A stretch of 64,000 nucleotides of DNA, taken from assembly GCF_003258705.1 (NCBI RefSeq), contig NZ_CP029480.1:4216001-4280000 (forward strand), given 5' to 3'. The translations under genes were made by a program, and so were the position numbers. Under the pieces are notes generated by a model. The model saw only the letters and a list, made by a program, of their open reading frames with translations, did not search any database and was not told where the DNA came from. The stretch's first letter is position 1. The number at the start of each line of letters is the position of its first letter. Below are positions 1-9,164 of this stretch, piece by piece. The stretch comes from Arcticibacterium luteifluviistationis (GTDB lineage Bacteria; Bacteroidota; Bacteroidia; Cytophagales; Spirosomataceae).

Positions 1-1
1 C

Positions 2-1165
2 TTTGATGGTTTGCTCAGGGTTTATTCTAACATTGGTATAATATACCGTGATTTGCTTGAATATGATTTAGCAGAAGCGTCTTATTTAAAAGGCATAGCT
101 CAGGCAGAAAGTGCAGGATATACCAGTTATAGCTTAGCCATACTTAAAGCAAACCTTTCACAAATATATCTAGACCATTATCATAATTACGACAGGGCTA
201 TTGAACTTTTGAATGAAGCATTAGTGCTGTATAAGAAAAATGGAGTTTTAGATAGTCAAGAGCACGCATATAGAAATCTGGCTTATAATTACACGAAGAA
301 GAAAGAACATCAGAAAGCTATTTTCTATGCAAACAAAGCTGTGGAAATAGCAGAAGAGGTAAAGGACGACTTCAGGAAAGTGAACGCCTATTCATCGCTT
401 TATAATGCTCAAAAAGCAGCGGGTCTTTTTGAGGCATCCCTTTTAAATTATGAATATGTTAATAATCTTAAAGACAGCTTGCTGTCTATTGAGAAAACTA
501 CCATTATTGCGGAGATGGACTCTCGGTTTGAGTCGGTAAAAAAGGAAGCTAAAATTGAAGTACTAAACAAAGCTCACGAATTAGACCGGTGGAAAATTTG
601 GGGTTTATTGGCAGCACTCCTTGCTCTTGGTTTATTTATTTATGGTTTAGTTCAAAAAAAGAAATGGGACGCCCTTTTAAAGGAAAAAGAGATAAGCGTA
701 GCTAATGAAAACCTTAGGGTTTCTGAATTAGAGTTAGAATCAAAGAAGAAGGAGCTTACTGCTAAGGTTGTTCAATTGGCACTGAAAAATGAATTTTTAG
801 GTAGCCTAAGTACGGAAATTGATACGCTTAAAAATAATGTGGATAGTTCTGTAGCCAAAGCTTCGAGTAAAATAACACGGATGATTAAAAGGGATATAGA
901 CGGTGATAAACAATGGGATAAGTTTAGCGAGGAGTTTAGCAGTATTCACCAAGGTTTCATCCAGTCCCTGTCTGAAAAGCATGGCCCTTTCTCAAAGACT
1001 GAAATACGTTTAATATCTCTTTTGAAGATGAACTTAAGTTCAAAGGAAATTGCGAGTATTTTGGGTATCTCTAGTGATGGGGTGAAAAAAGGGAGATACC
1101 GCCTTAGGAAAAAGATACATATTGAAGAGAGCCAATTGCAGAATTACCTTTTGAATTATAATTGA
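2..1165 (+). CDS. TPR-repeat membrane regulator with C-terminal LuxR-type HTH (5' end cut off)
   Basis: The reading frame is open from the left edge, so the true start lies outside the window; the TTG at 11 is unlikely to be the start. The visible part has tetratricopeptide-like helical repeats over roughly its first 150 residues, one membrane segment around residues 195-215 (WKIWGLLAALLALGLFIYGL), a charged coiled coil, and a C-terminal helix-turn-helix of the LuxR/GerE type containing SSKEIASILGISSDGVKKG. This TPR-TM-coiled coil-HTH layout is common in Bacteroidota, where such proteins are thought to be membrane-tethered regulators. Ligand and targets cannot be told from sequence. It precedes a sulfatase/glycosidase pair, so control of that pair is possible but unproven. 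Confidence 0.75.
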   Translation, partial: FDGLLRVYSNIGIIYRDLLEYDLAEASYLKGIAQAESAGYTSYSLAILKANLSQIYLDHYHNYDRAIELLNEALVLYKKNGVLDSQEHAYRNLAYNYTKKKEHQKAIFYANKAVEIAEEVKDDFRKVNAYSSLYNAQKAAGLFEASLLNYEYVNNLKDSLLSIEKTTIIAEMDSRFESVKKEAKIEVLNKAHELDRWKIWGLLAALLALGLFIYGLVQKKKWDALLKEKEISVANENLRVSELELESKKKELTAKVVQLALKNEFLGSLSTEIDTLKNNVDSSVAKASSKITRMIKRDIDGDKQWDKFSEEFSSIHQGFIQSLSEKHGPFSKTEIRLISLLKMNLSSKEIASILGISSDGVKKGRYRLRKKIHIEESQLQNYLLNYN

Positions 1166-1468
1166 TTTTTTAGCTTTTTCATGAAAACAATTCTTCTATT
1201 CTAGAGGCTTGAAGGTTCTCTTGAAATCGTTATTTCCAAGAAAGTTATTGCTAGATATAATTTTTGAATCATAACTGATGCTTTTCCAATATTTCTGGCC
1301 TTGCAAATAAAGGTATACTTAGCAAGAGGTTATGGCTTATTAAGCATTCAAGCGAAATAGTAAAGATGACTTCTTCTTTACTAAAAAAAGTGCTTATTTC
1401 ATAAGTGCTTAAAGCACTTTAGTCCTAAAATACAATGAACTAGCCAATATTCATTGGTGAAAAAAACT
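1166..1468. promoter_or_regulatory. Intergenic region with two competing hairpins
   Basis: This 303-base gap before the sulfatase gene holds no convincing ORF. At 1387-1420 there are two direct copies of AAGTGCTT (about 1388-1395 and 1403-1410) followed by the complementary arm AGCACTTT (1413-1420). The 3' arm could pair with either copy, giving a short tight hairpin (1403-1419) or a longer one that also pairs ACTAAA with TTTAGT. I see no clear TAnnTTTG promoter element. A regulatory role for the leader is inference only. Confidence 0.35.
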
Positions 1469-2917
1469 ATGAAAACCCTCCTTGTAAAACTTCTATTTGT
1501 CGTCACTATCTGTGTTACGATTAGCTGTTCTAAGCGTCAAGAAAAAGCTAAATCAGACAAGCCAAACATTATTCTTTTTGTAGCCGATGACCACGGCACA
1601 GACGCCATTGGAGCCTATGGCAATACCGTCATAAAAACGCCCAACTTAGATAAACTGGCGGATGAGGGAGTCATGTTTACAAACGCGTATTGCACCAGTG
1701 CCAGTTGTGCTGCGAGTAGGTCTGTTATCCTTTCAGGGCAGTTTGGTCATGCTACTGGCTCTTATGGGCATGTGCACGACTATCACCATTTTAGTACTTA
1801 TGATAATATTAAGTCGCTTCCAGTTTTGTTAAATGAAGCGGGCTATGAAACGGCACGCATTGGAAAATATCACGTAGCACCAGAAAAGGTATATCATTTC
1901 GAGACCGTTTTAGAAGCCGACCCAAGAAATACGGTAGAAATGGCGGAAAAATGTAATGATGTTCTGAAGTCGGATAAGCCCTTCTTTTTGTATTTCTGTA
2001 CAGATGACCCACACAGAGGGCATCCTTTTGAGCCAGACCCATGGTATACACCAAATAGTTTTGGGAATAAGAAGGGTGGCTATGAGGGCGTGGAAGAAAT
2101 AGTGTACGATCCAGCAAAAGTATTAGTACCAGATTTTCTGCCAGATACCAAGGAAAGTAGAGAAGAAATAGCTCAGTATTATCAAAGCATATCGAGGATA
2201 GATCAAGGTTTTGGCAAATTGATGCAAATGCTTCAAGAAACAGGAAAAACTGAGAATACTATTGTTATCTATATTTCGGATAATGGTATGGCCTTTCCTG
2301 GTGCAAAAACGACGGTTTACGAACCGGGAATAAGGCTTCCATGCATTGTCAAAGACCCAACAAAAAACTTAAAAGGGCTTACTAATGAAACGCTGATTTC
2401 ATGGGTAGACCTAACGCCCACCATTTTGGATATGGCAAAAGTGGATTTCGATAAGAATGAATTTCATGGTAAGTCCTTTAATGATGATATAGGCATAGCA
2501 AAAGCACGGAACGAAGTATATGCTTCGCATACTTTTCATGAGATAACCATGTATTATCCAATGAGGGTAGTAAGAAGCGGCAATTATAAACTTATTTGGA
2601 ACATTGCTTATAGGCTAGAGTACCCCTTCGCTTCAGACTTGTGGGCATCTTCTACTTGGCAAAGTGTTTATCGTAGTAAGGTAGCGTATTTTGGACCCAA
2701 GAAGGTGAAAGATTATTTATTTAGACCAGAGTTTGAGCTTTTCGACCTTGAAAAAGATCCTAATGAATCTAAGAACCTAGCCTATAGCGAGGGTTTTGAG
2801 CCCATCTTGGAAGAAATGAAAGGCAAACTAAAAACATTCCAAAAGAACACTTCTGACCCTTGGCTAATCATGTGGGATCATGACTCCTCCTTACAAGGGA
2901 CCGGAGTTGATTTATAA
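1469..2917 (+). CDS. Sulfatase lipoprotein, heparan N-sulfatase (SGSH)-like
   Basis: Family S1 formylglycine sulfatase of 482 residues. I chose the ATG at 1469 because it gives a clean lipoprotein signal with lipobox TISC (Cys20); TTG 1454 and GTG 1457 lie just upstream. The metal-binding start ILFVADDHGTDAIGAYGN is present, and the active-site motif is CAASR (Cys80), a C-x-A-S-R form of the usual C-x-P-S-R. The stretch with YGHVHDYHHF and IGKYHVAPEKVYHF strongly resembles animal N-sulphoglucosamine sulphohydrolase, which points to an SGSH-like subfamily. It probably removes sulfate from a sulfated glycan at the cell surface or in the periplasm. The next gene follows after 30 bases and is probably cotranscribed. 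The substrate is not known. Confidence 0.85.
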   Translation: MKTLLVKLLFVVTICVTISCSKRQEKAKSDKPNIILFVADDHGTDAIGAYGNTVIKTPNLDKLADEGVMFTNAYCTSASCAASRSVILSGQFGHATGSYGHVHDYHHFSTYDNIKSLPVLLNEAGYETARIGKYHVAPEKVYHFETVLEADPRNTVEMAEKCNDVLKSDKPFFLYFCTDDPHRGHPFEPDPWYTPNSFGNKKGGYEGVEEIVYDPAKVLVPDFLPDTKESREEIAQYYQSISRIDQGFGKLMQMLQETGKTENTIVIYISDNGMAFPGAKTTVYEPGIRLPCIVKDPTKNLKGLTNETLISWVDLTPTILDMAKVDFDKNEFHGKSFNDDIGIAKARNEVYASHTFHEITMYYPMRVVRSGNYKLIWNIAYRLEYPFASDLWASSTWQSVYRSKVAYFGPKKVKDYLFRPEFELFDLEKDPNESKNLAYSEGFEPILEEMKGKLKTFQKNTSDPWLIMWDHDSSLQGTGVDL

Positions 2918-2947
2918 AGAACATTTATTTTGAAAGAATACCACGAT

Positions 2948-4774
2948 ATGAAAACCCAACAATTTAAATTTTCCTTTGTAGCGGCAACGCTTATTCTGTT
3001 AGCATCCTTTAACCTAAAAGCAAAGGATCGTATTGAGATAAAGCACCAAAAGGGTGATGCCACAATGCTGGTACGAAATGCCATTGAAAATGCAAAGGGA
3101 AAGAACATTCAGCTATTTTTTGAAAAGGGTGTTTATTCATTCTTTCCAGATTATGCAAAAGATCAATATTGCACGATTACTAATCACGGCAATGGGAACA
3201 AAAAGATAATATTTCAATTCGATAATTTTGATTCAGTTGAAATCGATGGGAATGGTTCTCAGTTTATTTTTCATGGACAGGTAGCACCCTTTCAGTTTAT
3301 TGAATGTGGTAAAGTGGAGGTTAAAAATATCTCTATTGATTGGGATATTCCTTTTAGCTTCCAAGGCGATGTAACAGCAGTAAATCCGCAAGAGAATTGG
3401 TTTGAAATAAAACCGTACACAGACGGCTATTCGTGGAAGTTGGAAAACGAACGTATTCTGTTTCCAAACATAAATGATTTTCATTTTGCCTCTTTAGGCA
3501 GCACGCTTACGTTTGATAAAGCGAGCAAACAAGTTGATTACGGCGGCTTAGACATGAATTTAAGACCTCAAAAAGTAGAAAAACAGTCGAATGGGATTTT
3601 ACGAATTTATCAGAATGATCTTCGCAGGTATCCTGTAGTAGGAACGGTGATACACTCCAAAGGAGATAAAGAACATAACCGATATGCTCCTGCATTTCAA
3701 ACCAAAAATTCCAATAATATTCTGTTTCAACATATTACAATTCACCATGCTTTAGGGATGGGTTTTCTTTTTGAAAGGTCGCAGGACATAAAAATCATTG
3801 ATTGCAAAATTCAGATAAAGGAAAGTTCCGATAGGGCAATAAGTATTATTGCGGATGCCACTCATTTTGCGAACTGCAAAGGCGATATTCTAATAGAAGA
3901 CTGCACATTTGAAGGAATGCTGGATGACGGAACAAATGTTCACGGCACATACGTAGAAGTCGATAAGGTTTTGGATAAAAAGACTATTCGCGTTAAGCTC
4001 GTTCATTTCGAGCAGACAGGTTTTGAGTTTGCAGCTAAAGGCGATGAAGTTTGGTTTATAAAAGCACCAAGCCCATCTAGGGGAGAGACCAACACCGTTT
4101 TCGAGGTCAAACGGGTCAATGATGTTTTTACTGATTTGACTTTTAGAGGTGATTTGCCTGAAGGGCTCAAGGTAGGTGATATAGTAGAAAATAAAACATG
4201 GAATCCAGCTTTTACCATGCGAGGTAACACCATTAGAGATCATCGGGCTAGAAATATCATTATTAAAACACCGAAGAAAATTGTCATAGAAAACAACAAG
4301 CTGTCTTCTATGATGTCGTCAATTATGCTACGTGGGGAAAGCTTTTTTTGGTATGAATCCGGTAATGTGGAGGATGTATTAATTCGAAATAACCATTTTA
4401 CTGACTGTGCTTATGGTGGAGCCAAGGGACATGCTATTTTAACGGTATCGCCGAGGCTTGGTAAAGCTTTTGATGAAACAGAACTCTACGATAGAAACAT
4501 AGTATTTGAAAACAATACCATAGAGACCTTTGGCAATAGAATTGTTTGGGCAGATAGGCTGGACGGACTTATTTTTAGAGGGAATACCATTAAGCAAACT
4601 AAAATGTATAGTCCTCAATTTTCCGACGCACCCTTATTTGAATTGATAAACTGTAAAGATGTCCAGATTCATGATAACAGCTATGAAGGCGATGTGACAT
4701 TTCACATAAAGGCGGATGAGAGGACTAAACAAACGCTGTCTGTAAAGGATAATAAAGGCATTAAAAAAGACTGA
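2948..4774 (+). CDS. Right-handed beta-helix glycosidase, GH110 alpha-1,3-galactosidase-like
   Basis: Secreted protein of 608 residues. ATG 2948 is preferred over TTG 2930 because it gives a clean signal peptide ending near FNLKA. The body is a parallel beta-helix with many short N/D-rich rungs. Features shared with GH110 as I recall the family are SVEIDGNGSQFIFHG near residue 97, ADATHF near 302 and MLDDGTNVHGTY near 325, with the Asp pair at 326-327 as candidate catalytic residues. GH110 enzymes remove terminal alpha-1,3-galactose, including from carrageenan-type galactans in marine bacteria. Pairing with a sulfatase fits degradation of a sulfated glycan. Other beta-helix families such as pectate-lyase-like proteins remain possible. 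Confidence 0.65.
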   Translation: MKTQQFKFSFVAATLILLASFNLKAKDRIEIKHQKGDATMLVRNAIENAKGKNIQLFFEKGVYSFFPDYAKDQYCTITNHGNGNKKIIFQFDNFDSVEIDGNGSQFIFHGQVAPFQFIECGKVEVKNISIDWDIPFSFQGDVTAVNPQENWFEIKPYTDGYSWKLENERILFPNINDFHFASLGSTLTFDKASKQVDYGGLDMNLRPQKVEKQSNGILRIYQNDLRRYPVVGTVIHSKGDKEHNRYAPAFQTKNSNNILFQHITIHHALGMGFLFERSQDIKIIDCKIQIKESSDRAISIIADATHFANCKGDILIEDCTFEGMLDDGTNVHGTYVEVDKVLDKKTIRVKLVHFEQTGFEFAAKGDEVWFIKAPSPSRGETNTVFEVKRVNDVFTDLTFRGDLPEGLKVGDIVENKTWNPAFTMRGNTIRDHRARNIIIKTPKKIVIENNKLSSMMSSIMLRGESFFWYESGNVEDVLIRNNHFTDCAYGGAKGHAILTVSPRLGKAFDETELYDRNIVFENNTIETFGNRIVWADRLDGLIFRGNTIKQTKMYSPQFSDAPLFELINCKDVQIHDNSYEGDVTFHIKADERTKQTLSVKDNKGIKKD

Positions 4775-4800
4775 TGACTAGTGTTGAAAATGCCTTTATT
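4751..4800. repeat. 12-bp perfect inverted repeat across a stop codon
   Basis: AATAAAGGCATT at 4751-4762 is repeated in inverted form at 4789-4800, with a 26-base loop containing the TGA stop of the glycosidase gene (4772-4774). No U-tract follows, so it is not a standard intrinsic terminator. It could protect the 3' end of the mRNA or act as a weak bidirectional end signal. Confidence 0.5.
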
Positions 4801-5011
4801 GTAAATAGAACTAGAAAGTGAAAACACTCAGAATAGCTTTGCTGTAATCTATTTATTTTTAAATATGCTATTGTGAGTGAAGGTGAAGTCAATGGCTTCC
4901 TCGAGTATTTTATAGACATAAACCAGAATCAATCTGTTTGTCTTATTTGTGCACTTTAATATTCAATTAAATCTTGTGTCAATGGACCTATGGAATTGGA
5001 TTGTGCTAAAC

Positions 5012-5043
5012 AAAAAAAAAGCCTCAACTTTCGTTGAGGCTTT
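5012..5043 (-). terminator. Intrinsic terminator of tRNA-Val
   Basis: Read on the minus strand, GCCTCAAC, a GAAA loop and GTTGAGGC form an 8-bp GC-rich hairpin followed at once by nine T residues. It lies just past the tRNA 3' end, so the tRNA is a single-gene transcript. Confidence 0.9.
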
Positions 5044-5045
5044 CG

Positions 5046-5120
5046 TGGGAGTTGAGGGATTCGAACCCCCGACCCTCTGCTTGTAAGGCAGATGCTCTGA
5101 ACCAACTGAGCTAAACTCCC
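5046..5120 (-). tRNA. tRNA-Val (anticodon UAC)
   Basis: The reverse complement folds as a 75-base cloverleaf: acceptor GGGAGTT/AACTCCC, D-arm GCTC...GAGC, anticodon stem TCTGC/GCAGA with loop CTTACAA (anticodon TAC, reading GUA), and T-loop TTCGAAT. The 3' CCA is not encoded: discriminator A is followed by CG. Confidence 0.95.
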
Positions 5121-5443
5121 TTCGTTTGGGATTGCAAAGATGCAGGATGAGTTTAAGTTTTCCAAGCATTCTGAAAAAAAAGATTGAAAAATATTTTAAC
5201 ACCGCCCTTTGCTAACAAATCCATGAGTCAAAATTGTATTAATGGATTATTTTTTAGAATTTTTTAATCAATAATGTATCAGAAAAGGGTTAGATTCTAT
5301 GGCCGCGAACGAGTAATCTGTCATAGATTTGTTTAATTATTTATTCAACCCTATTCATAACAAGAGCGTTGGTCATAACATGGAAGCTTTCTTCTGTTTT
5401 ATAGCCAACGCTCTTCTCTTTTAGTAGCCTTTTCTTGTGAGAA
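5121..5443. other. Non-coding stretch between tRNA and uxaB
   Basis: Apart from the tRNA promoter I see no gene here. Two structures stand out. AATCCAT (5218-5224) pairs with ATGGATT (5242-5248) and is followed by a T-rich run. An 11-bp inverted repeat, AAGAGCGTTGG (5362-5372) with CCAACGCTCTT (5405-5415), has a 32-base loop and lies just past the 3' end of uxaB, where it may act as a long-loop terminator. Confidence 0.4.
5135..5165 (-). promoter_or_regulatory. Promoter of tRNA-Val
   Basis: On the minus strand TTG (5163-5165) is followed by 20 bases and CATCTTTG (5135-5142), one mismatch from the Bacteroidota -7 consensus TAnnTTTG. It would start transcription a few bases before the mature tRNA 5' end. 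Confidence 0.5.
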
Positions 5444-6898
5444 TTAGGCAAAGACATTTAGGGCAGAAATTACTTCTTTAACACCAATCATCATCATATT
5501 ACGAAGGTGAGTAGCTACGGCATCCTCAAAGCCGTCTAAAGAGCATAAATCCATTCCCCAAAAATCAGTATTACTTAAGGCCTTTTTTGTTAGCTCTTTG
5601 GCGTCGTTGCACTTCCACGCTTCAAAATACCATGCCGCTTGATCATCATTCAGGATATAATTCTCTCCATTATGCTCACCATAGTATTTTCCATTCTCTG
5701 TTTTCACAGCTTTCATAAACAGTAGGTAAGCGGCCACGCCTCTTGCAAAGTAGTGAGGGACATTGCCAAAGACTTCATAATACCTTGTCAAAAGAGGAAT
5801 AGTCCTCATTTGTATTTTCATGGTATATTGGAAAGTAATGCTATGCCATTTATGATCTAAGTATGGGTTTCTAAACCTGTCAATGATTTCTCTTCCATAA
5901 CGTTGAACTACTTTAGGATCTACTTTAGGAGAAACCGCAGGTGCTAACTCAGAAAGCATCAAATTGGAAGTAAATTTTTCTATAATATCATTGTTCAAGG
6001 CTTCTTTAACTGTTTCGAAGTCTGCCAAGAAGCATAATCCACACATTAGAGTGTGCGGAGCATTTAACATTCTTAATTTTAACTCACGATATTGTGTGAT
6101 ATCTTTCGCCACTACTATTCCATCATCTGCCTTTTCAAAAGACAGTCGTTTTCTTACATCTTCGTTTCCTTGTATAGCCCAAAGAGCGTAAACTTCAGAT
6201 TTAGTTAAAAGATGGTCCTCATAGCCCAGTTCCTTATATATTTCTTGGAGTTCATCTTCGGCAGGTTTTCCAGGGACAATTCTGTCTACAAGTGAATTGC
6301 AAAAATTAGTTTCGTTTTCAATCCAACTTTTAAACTCGCCGCTAAGGTTTTGGTCTTCTATTTGACGAAGGATAAGGTCTTTTAAAACATCACCATTGTC
6401 TACTACCAGTTCAGTAGGAATAATAATTACTCCAGGGAGGCCCGTTTTAAATCTTCTAAGTAACCAGGCAGTTAGTTTCCCTGGAAAAGAAGCAGGGATG
6501 CCTTCTGATGATTCTTTAATATATTTTAGGCCCACTTCAGTAGTGTTACTTATTACCACATCCATGTTTGGGTTTTCAGCGGTTTTAAGAATTTCTTCCC
6601 ACTGCGTACTAGCAGCCAAAACACGACTTATGGTTTCGCAAACAACATTTTTAGAAATGTTTTCACCACTTTTCACCCCTCTTACACATACCGTATAAAG
6701 GTTGTCTTGTTCGTTAAAAACCTCAATTCCGCCCGGCATCGACTTTACTACTACGGCACTTCCTTTAAAGAAGCCGTCTTTATTAGCTTTGTCAATAAGG
6801 AAATCACATAAGCCACGAAGCAGTACGCCTGTGCCAAATTGTAGAATTCTTTCTGGGTGTTTTTCCTGTCTCGGGTGAGATGCTTCTGAAAGCTTCAT
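5444..6898 (-). CDS. uxaB: Tagaturonate reductase (altronate oxidoreductase)
   Basis: A 484-residue member of the polyol-specific long-chain dehydrogenase (mannitol dehydrogenase) family, matching the usual length of UxaB (about 483). It has the N-terminal nucleotide-binding segment ILQFGTGVLLRGLCDFLIDK, an ISNTTEVGLKY motif and the C-terminal Lys/His/Asn-rich active region around LRMLNAPHTLMCGLCFL. UxaB reduces D-tagaturonate to D-altronate with NADH in galacturonate breakdown. uxaA and uxaC are not in the window, so this is a stand-alone unit. A related fructuronate reductase or mannitol dehydrogenase activity is the main alternative. Confidence 0.85.
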   Translation of the reverse strand: MKLSEASHPRQEKHPERILQFGTGVLLRGLCDFLIDKANKDGFFKGSAVVVKSMPGGIEVFNEQDNLYTVCVRGVKSGENISKNVVCETISRVLAASTQWEEILKTAENPNMDVVISNTTEVGLKYIKESSEGIPASFPGKLTAWLLRRFKTGLPGVIIIPTELVVDNGDVLKDLILRQIEDQNLSGEFKSWIENETNFCNSLVDRIVPGKPAEDELQEIYKELGYEDHLLTKSEVYALWAIQGNEDVRKRLSFEKADDGIVVAKDITQYRELKLRMLNAPHTLMCGLCFLADFETVKEALNNDIIEKFTSNLMLSELAPAVSPKVDPKVVQRYGREIIDRFRNPYLDHKWHSITFQYTMKIQMRTIPLLTRYYEVFGNVPHYFARGVAAYLLFMKAVKTENGKYYGEHNGENYILNDDQAAWYFEAWKCNDAKELTKKALSNTDFWGMDLCSLDGFEDAVATHLRNMMMIGVKEVISALNVFA

Positions 6899-7124
6899 GT
6901 TTTTTTTGGGGGTTGTTTAGGGTAAATGTAATAAATATGGGGAATTTGACTATCCAATTAAATGAAATTTACTTAATCAGTAGTAATAAAGGCTTTCAAA
7001 GTATTAGTAGTTAACCTGTTTTTTTTAATTTCTGGCTTAAGAGATTATAAAAGAATGGCCTTAAGTTGGGTAATAGAAATAGGTTAAAAAGTGTTAAAGC
7101 TATTAAAAGGGGTTTATGAAGCTG

Positions 7125-7141
7125 TAGTTTTGTAACGTTAC
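7125..7141 (+). promoter_or_regulatory. Putative promoter -7 element and palindrome before the sensor kinase
   Basis: TAGTTTTG at 7125-7132 matches TAnnTTTG; TTA at 7103-7105, 19 bases upstream, is a weak -33. Overlapping the expected start point is the perfect 10-bp palindrome GTAACGTTAC (7132-7141), which could be an operator. Confidence 0.45.
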
Positions 7142-7175
7142 TAAGAACTCTGAAGAGGGTATTATTACGTCTTGA

Positions 7176-9149
7176 ATGAAGAATTTTAAATACATCATTG
7201 GCTTAATGTTATTTGCGTTGATAGCACTTATTGCTTTTCAATGGTATTGGATTGAGAATGCTCTAGCAGTAAAAAGAGAACAGTTTGATAGAAAGGTGGT
7301 GGAGTCTATGAATCAGGCTGTAAGCAAAGTTGAAAAACAGGAGGTTCTTTTTTTAGCAAACAAAAAGATAAAAGAGCAAGAACGTTTGACTTTAGCTTCA
7401 TTAACTAATCAAGAGAAGCCTCGAAAAAAGCTAAAGCGGGTTTTGAAGAAAAAGCCGCGTACTGTAACGAAAAAGCAAACGCAAAGCGAAGGGTTGCTGG
7501 CCGGCCAAGTTCCAAAACCCATTAATGCTAAAAGGGCTGGAAACATTGGGCCGCAGGATTCTGTCTATGTGATTTTCGATCCTCGAATGGGTTTGCCTGC
7601 CATGGAGGAGTTTACTATCAACATTCAATTGTCTGATGCAAATTTTGATGAAAGAAACCTGCTGCCAGAAAACAGGCTAGCCTTCATTAAAAGAATGATG
7701 CAAGAGCAGAATATGGTTTTGCAGCAGTTTGACCAAAGGTCTGGTGATGTTATGAATCGGAATCAGGGCATTAATCAAATTCTTAATATCATTGATCAAG
7801 AGTTTAGGGCTTTTGTAAATGCTGGTCAAGGAATGGGGCCTATGGCTTTACAGCAAACCCAGGCTCAGTTAGCTTTAGCTGGCGATAGTTTAAATAAGGC
7901 TGCTAAACTGAAACAGGTAAATATTGATTCGGCAAAGGCACGTCAAAGGAGAGGGGGGGCAAAGCCCAAAGCTCCTACAGTTGCTGCGGTACAGGTAGAG
8001 CCAGAATATGAATGGATAGAGGTGGTAGACGATAGTGAAGAACTGGAAAAGTCTAGAAATAAGGCGGACTTGGTCAAAGATGTCTTTACTGATTTTATGC
8101 AGGGTAAAAGAGATATTTACGAACGAGTTAACCAAGAAATGCTGGATACTCTGCTAGAGCAAGAACTTCAAAACCATGGGATAGACTTGGCTTTTGAGTT
8201 TGGAGTTAAGGATAATGGTAACATGAAATTTGCGTCTTACGGTCTTGACCATAATCCACAGTTAAGTGACCTTGCATATAATGTAAAGTTGTTTCCGAAT
8301 GATGCCGTTCAGCAAGAGCAGTTTTTATATGTCTATTTTCCTCAAAAAGATAACTTCATAATGGGGAACATGTGGTCTGTCTTCGGAAGCTCTTTGATTT
8401 TGATTTTAATGATTGGTGGTATTTTCTTTTCTTCTGTAAATACGATGTTGAAACAGAAGAAACTTTCGGTGATTAAGAATGATTTCATAAATAATATGAC
8501 GCATGAATTCAAGACACCTATATCTACCATTTCGTTAGCGGTGGAGGTGATGAAGGATTCCAGTATGAAAAGTAATCCTGATAAGTATTTGAATATTATA
8601 AAGGACGAAAATAGTAGGCTGGGTAGTCAAGTGGAGAAAGTACTGCAAATGGCATTATTGGATAAAGGTCATTTTAAGCTGAACCATACGTCGGTTGATT
8701 TACATGAGACCATTGAGCAGGTTTGCCAAAATCTTAGTGTGCAAATAGAAAGTAAAAGCGGAAGCTTGGAGTTTGATTTGGCCGCAACTAATCCGGAAAT
8801 TATAGCCGATGAGGTTCATATGACCAATGTTATTTATAACCTAATGGATAATGCAAACAAGTATTCTTTAGACAAACCTGTTATAAAGGTGGCAACTAAA
8901 GATATTAATGGAGGTATTTCTGTGTTGATAAGTGATCAGGGTATAGGAATGAAGAAAGACCAATTGAGTAAAATATTTGATAAATTTTATAGAGTATCTA
9001 CAGGAAACGTACATGACGTTAAAGGTTTTGGGTTGGGCCTTAGTTATGTTAAAAAAATGATGGATTTGCATCATGGAAATATCAAAGTAAATAGTACAAT
9101 TGGCAAAGGGACTACTTTTGAATTAGAGTTTTTGAATACGGCCGTCTAA
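7176..9149 (+). CDS. Membrane sensor histidine kinase (RprX-like)
   Basis: A 657-residue kinase. TM1 lies at about residues 6-27. A long extracytoplasmic domain (about 28-398) starts with a Lys-rich low-complexity stretch (KKLKRVLKKKPRTVTKK). TM2 is at about 399-423. A HisKA domain follows with phospho-acceptor His443 in NNMTHEFKTPIST, then a HATPase domain with an N-box (NVIYNLMDNANKYS), DQGIGM and the G-box GFGLGLSYVKKMM. There is no HAMP domain. The next gene, 15 bases downstream, encodes its response regulator. The size and layout match RprX-type kinases of Bacteroidota. The signal sensed is unknown. Confidence 0.88.
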   Translation: MKNFKYIIGLMLFALIALIAFQWYWIENALAVKREQFDRKVVESMNQAVSKVEKQEVLFLANKKIKEQERLTLASLTNQEKPRKKLKRVLKKKPRTVTKKQTQSEGLLAGQVPKPINAKRAGNIGPQDSVYVIFDPRMGLPAMEEFTINIQLSDANFDERNLLPENRLAFIKRMMQEQNMVLQQFDQRSGDVMNRNQGINQILNIIDQEFRAFVNAGQGMGPMALQQTQAQLALAGDSLNKAAKLKQVNIDSAKARQRRGGAKPKAPTVAAVQVEPEYEWIEVVDDSEELEKSRNKADLVKDVFTDFMQGKRDIYERVNQEMLDTLLEQELQNHGIDLAFEFGVKDNGNMKFASYGLDHNPQLSDLAYNVKLFPNDAVQQEQFLYVYFPQKDNFIMGNMWSVFGSSLILILMIGGIFFSSVNTMLKQKKLSVIKNDFINNMTHEFKTPISTISLAVEVMKDSSMKSNPDKYLNIIKDENSRLGSQVEKVLQMALLDKGHFKLNHTSVDLHETIEQVCQNLSVQIESKSGSLEFDLAATNPEIIADEVHMTNVIYNLMDNANKYSLDKPVIKVATKDINGGISVLISDQGIGMKKDQLSKIFDKFYRVSTGNVHDVKGFGLGLSYVKKMMDLHHGNIKVNSTIGKGTTFELEFLNTAV

Positions 9150-9164
9150 CAAATTAATATTAAA

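Noticed and set aside
4956-5202. Two overlapping minus-strand ORFs of 69 and 79 codons
   Set aside because: They run through the tRNA-Val gene and its terminator; the apparent peptide is a translation of the tRNA.
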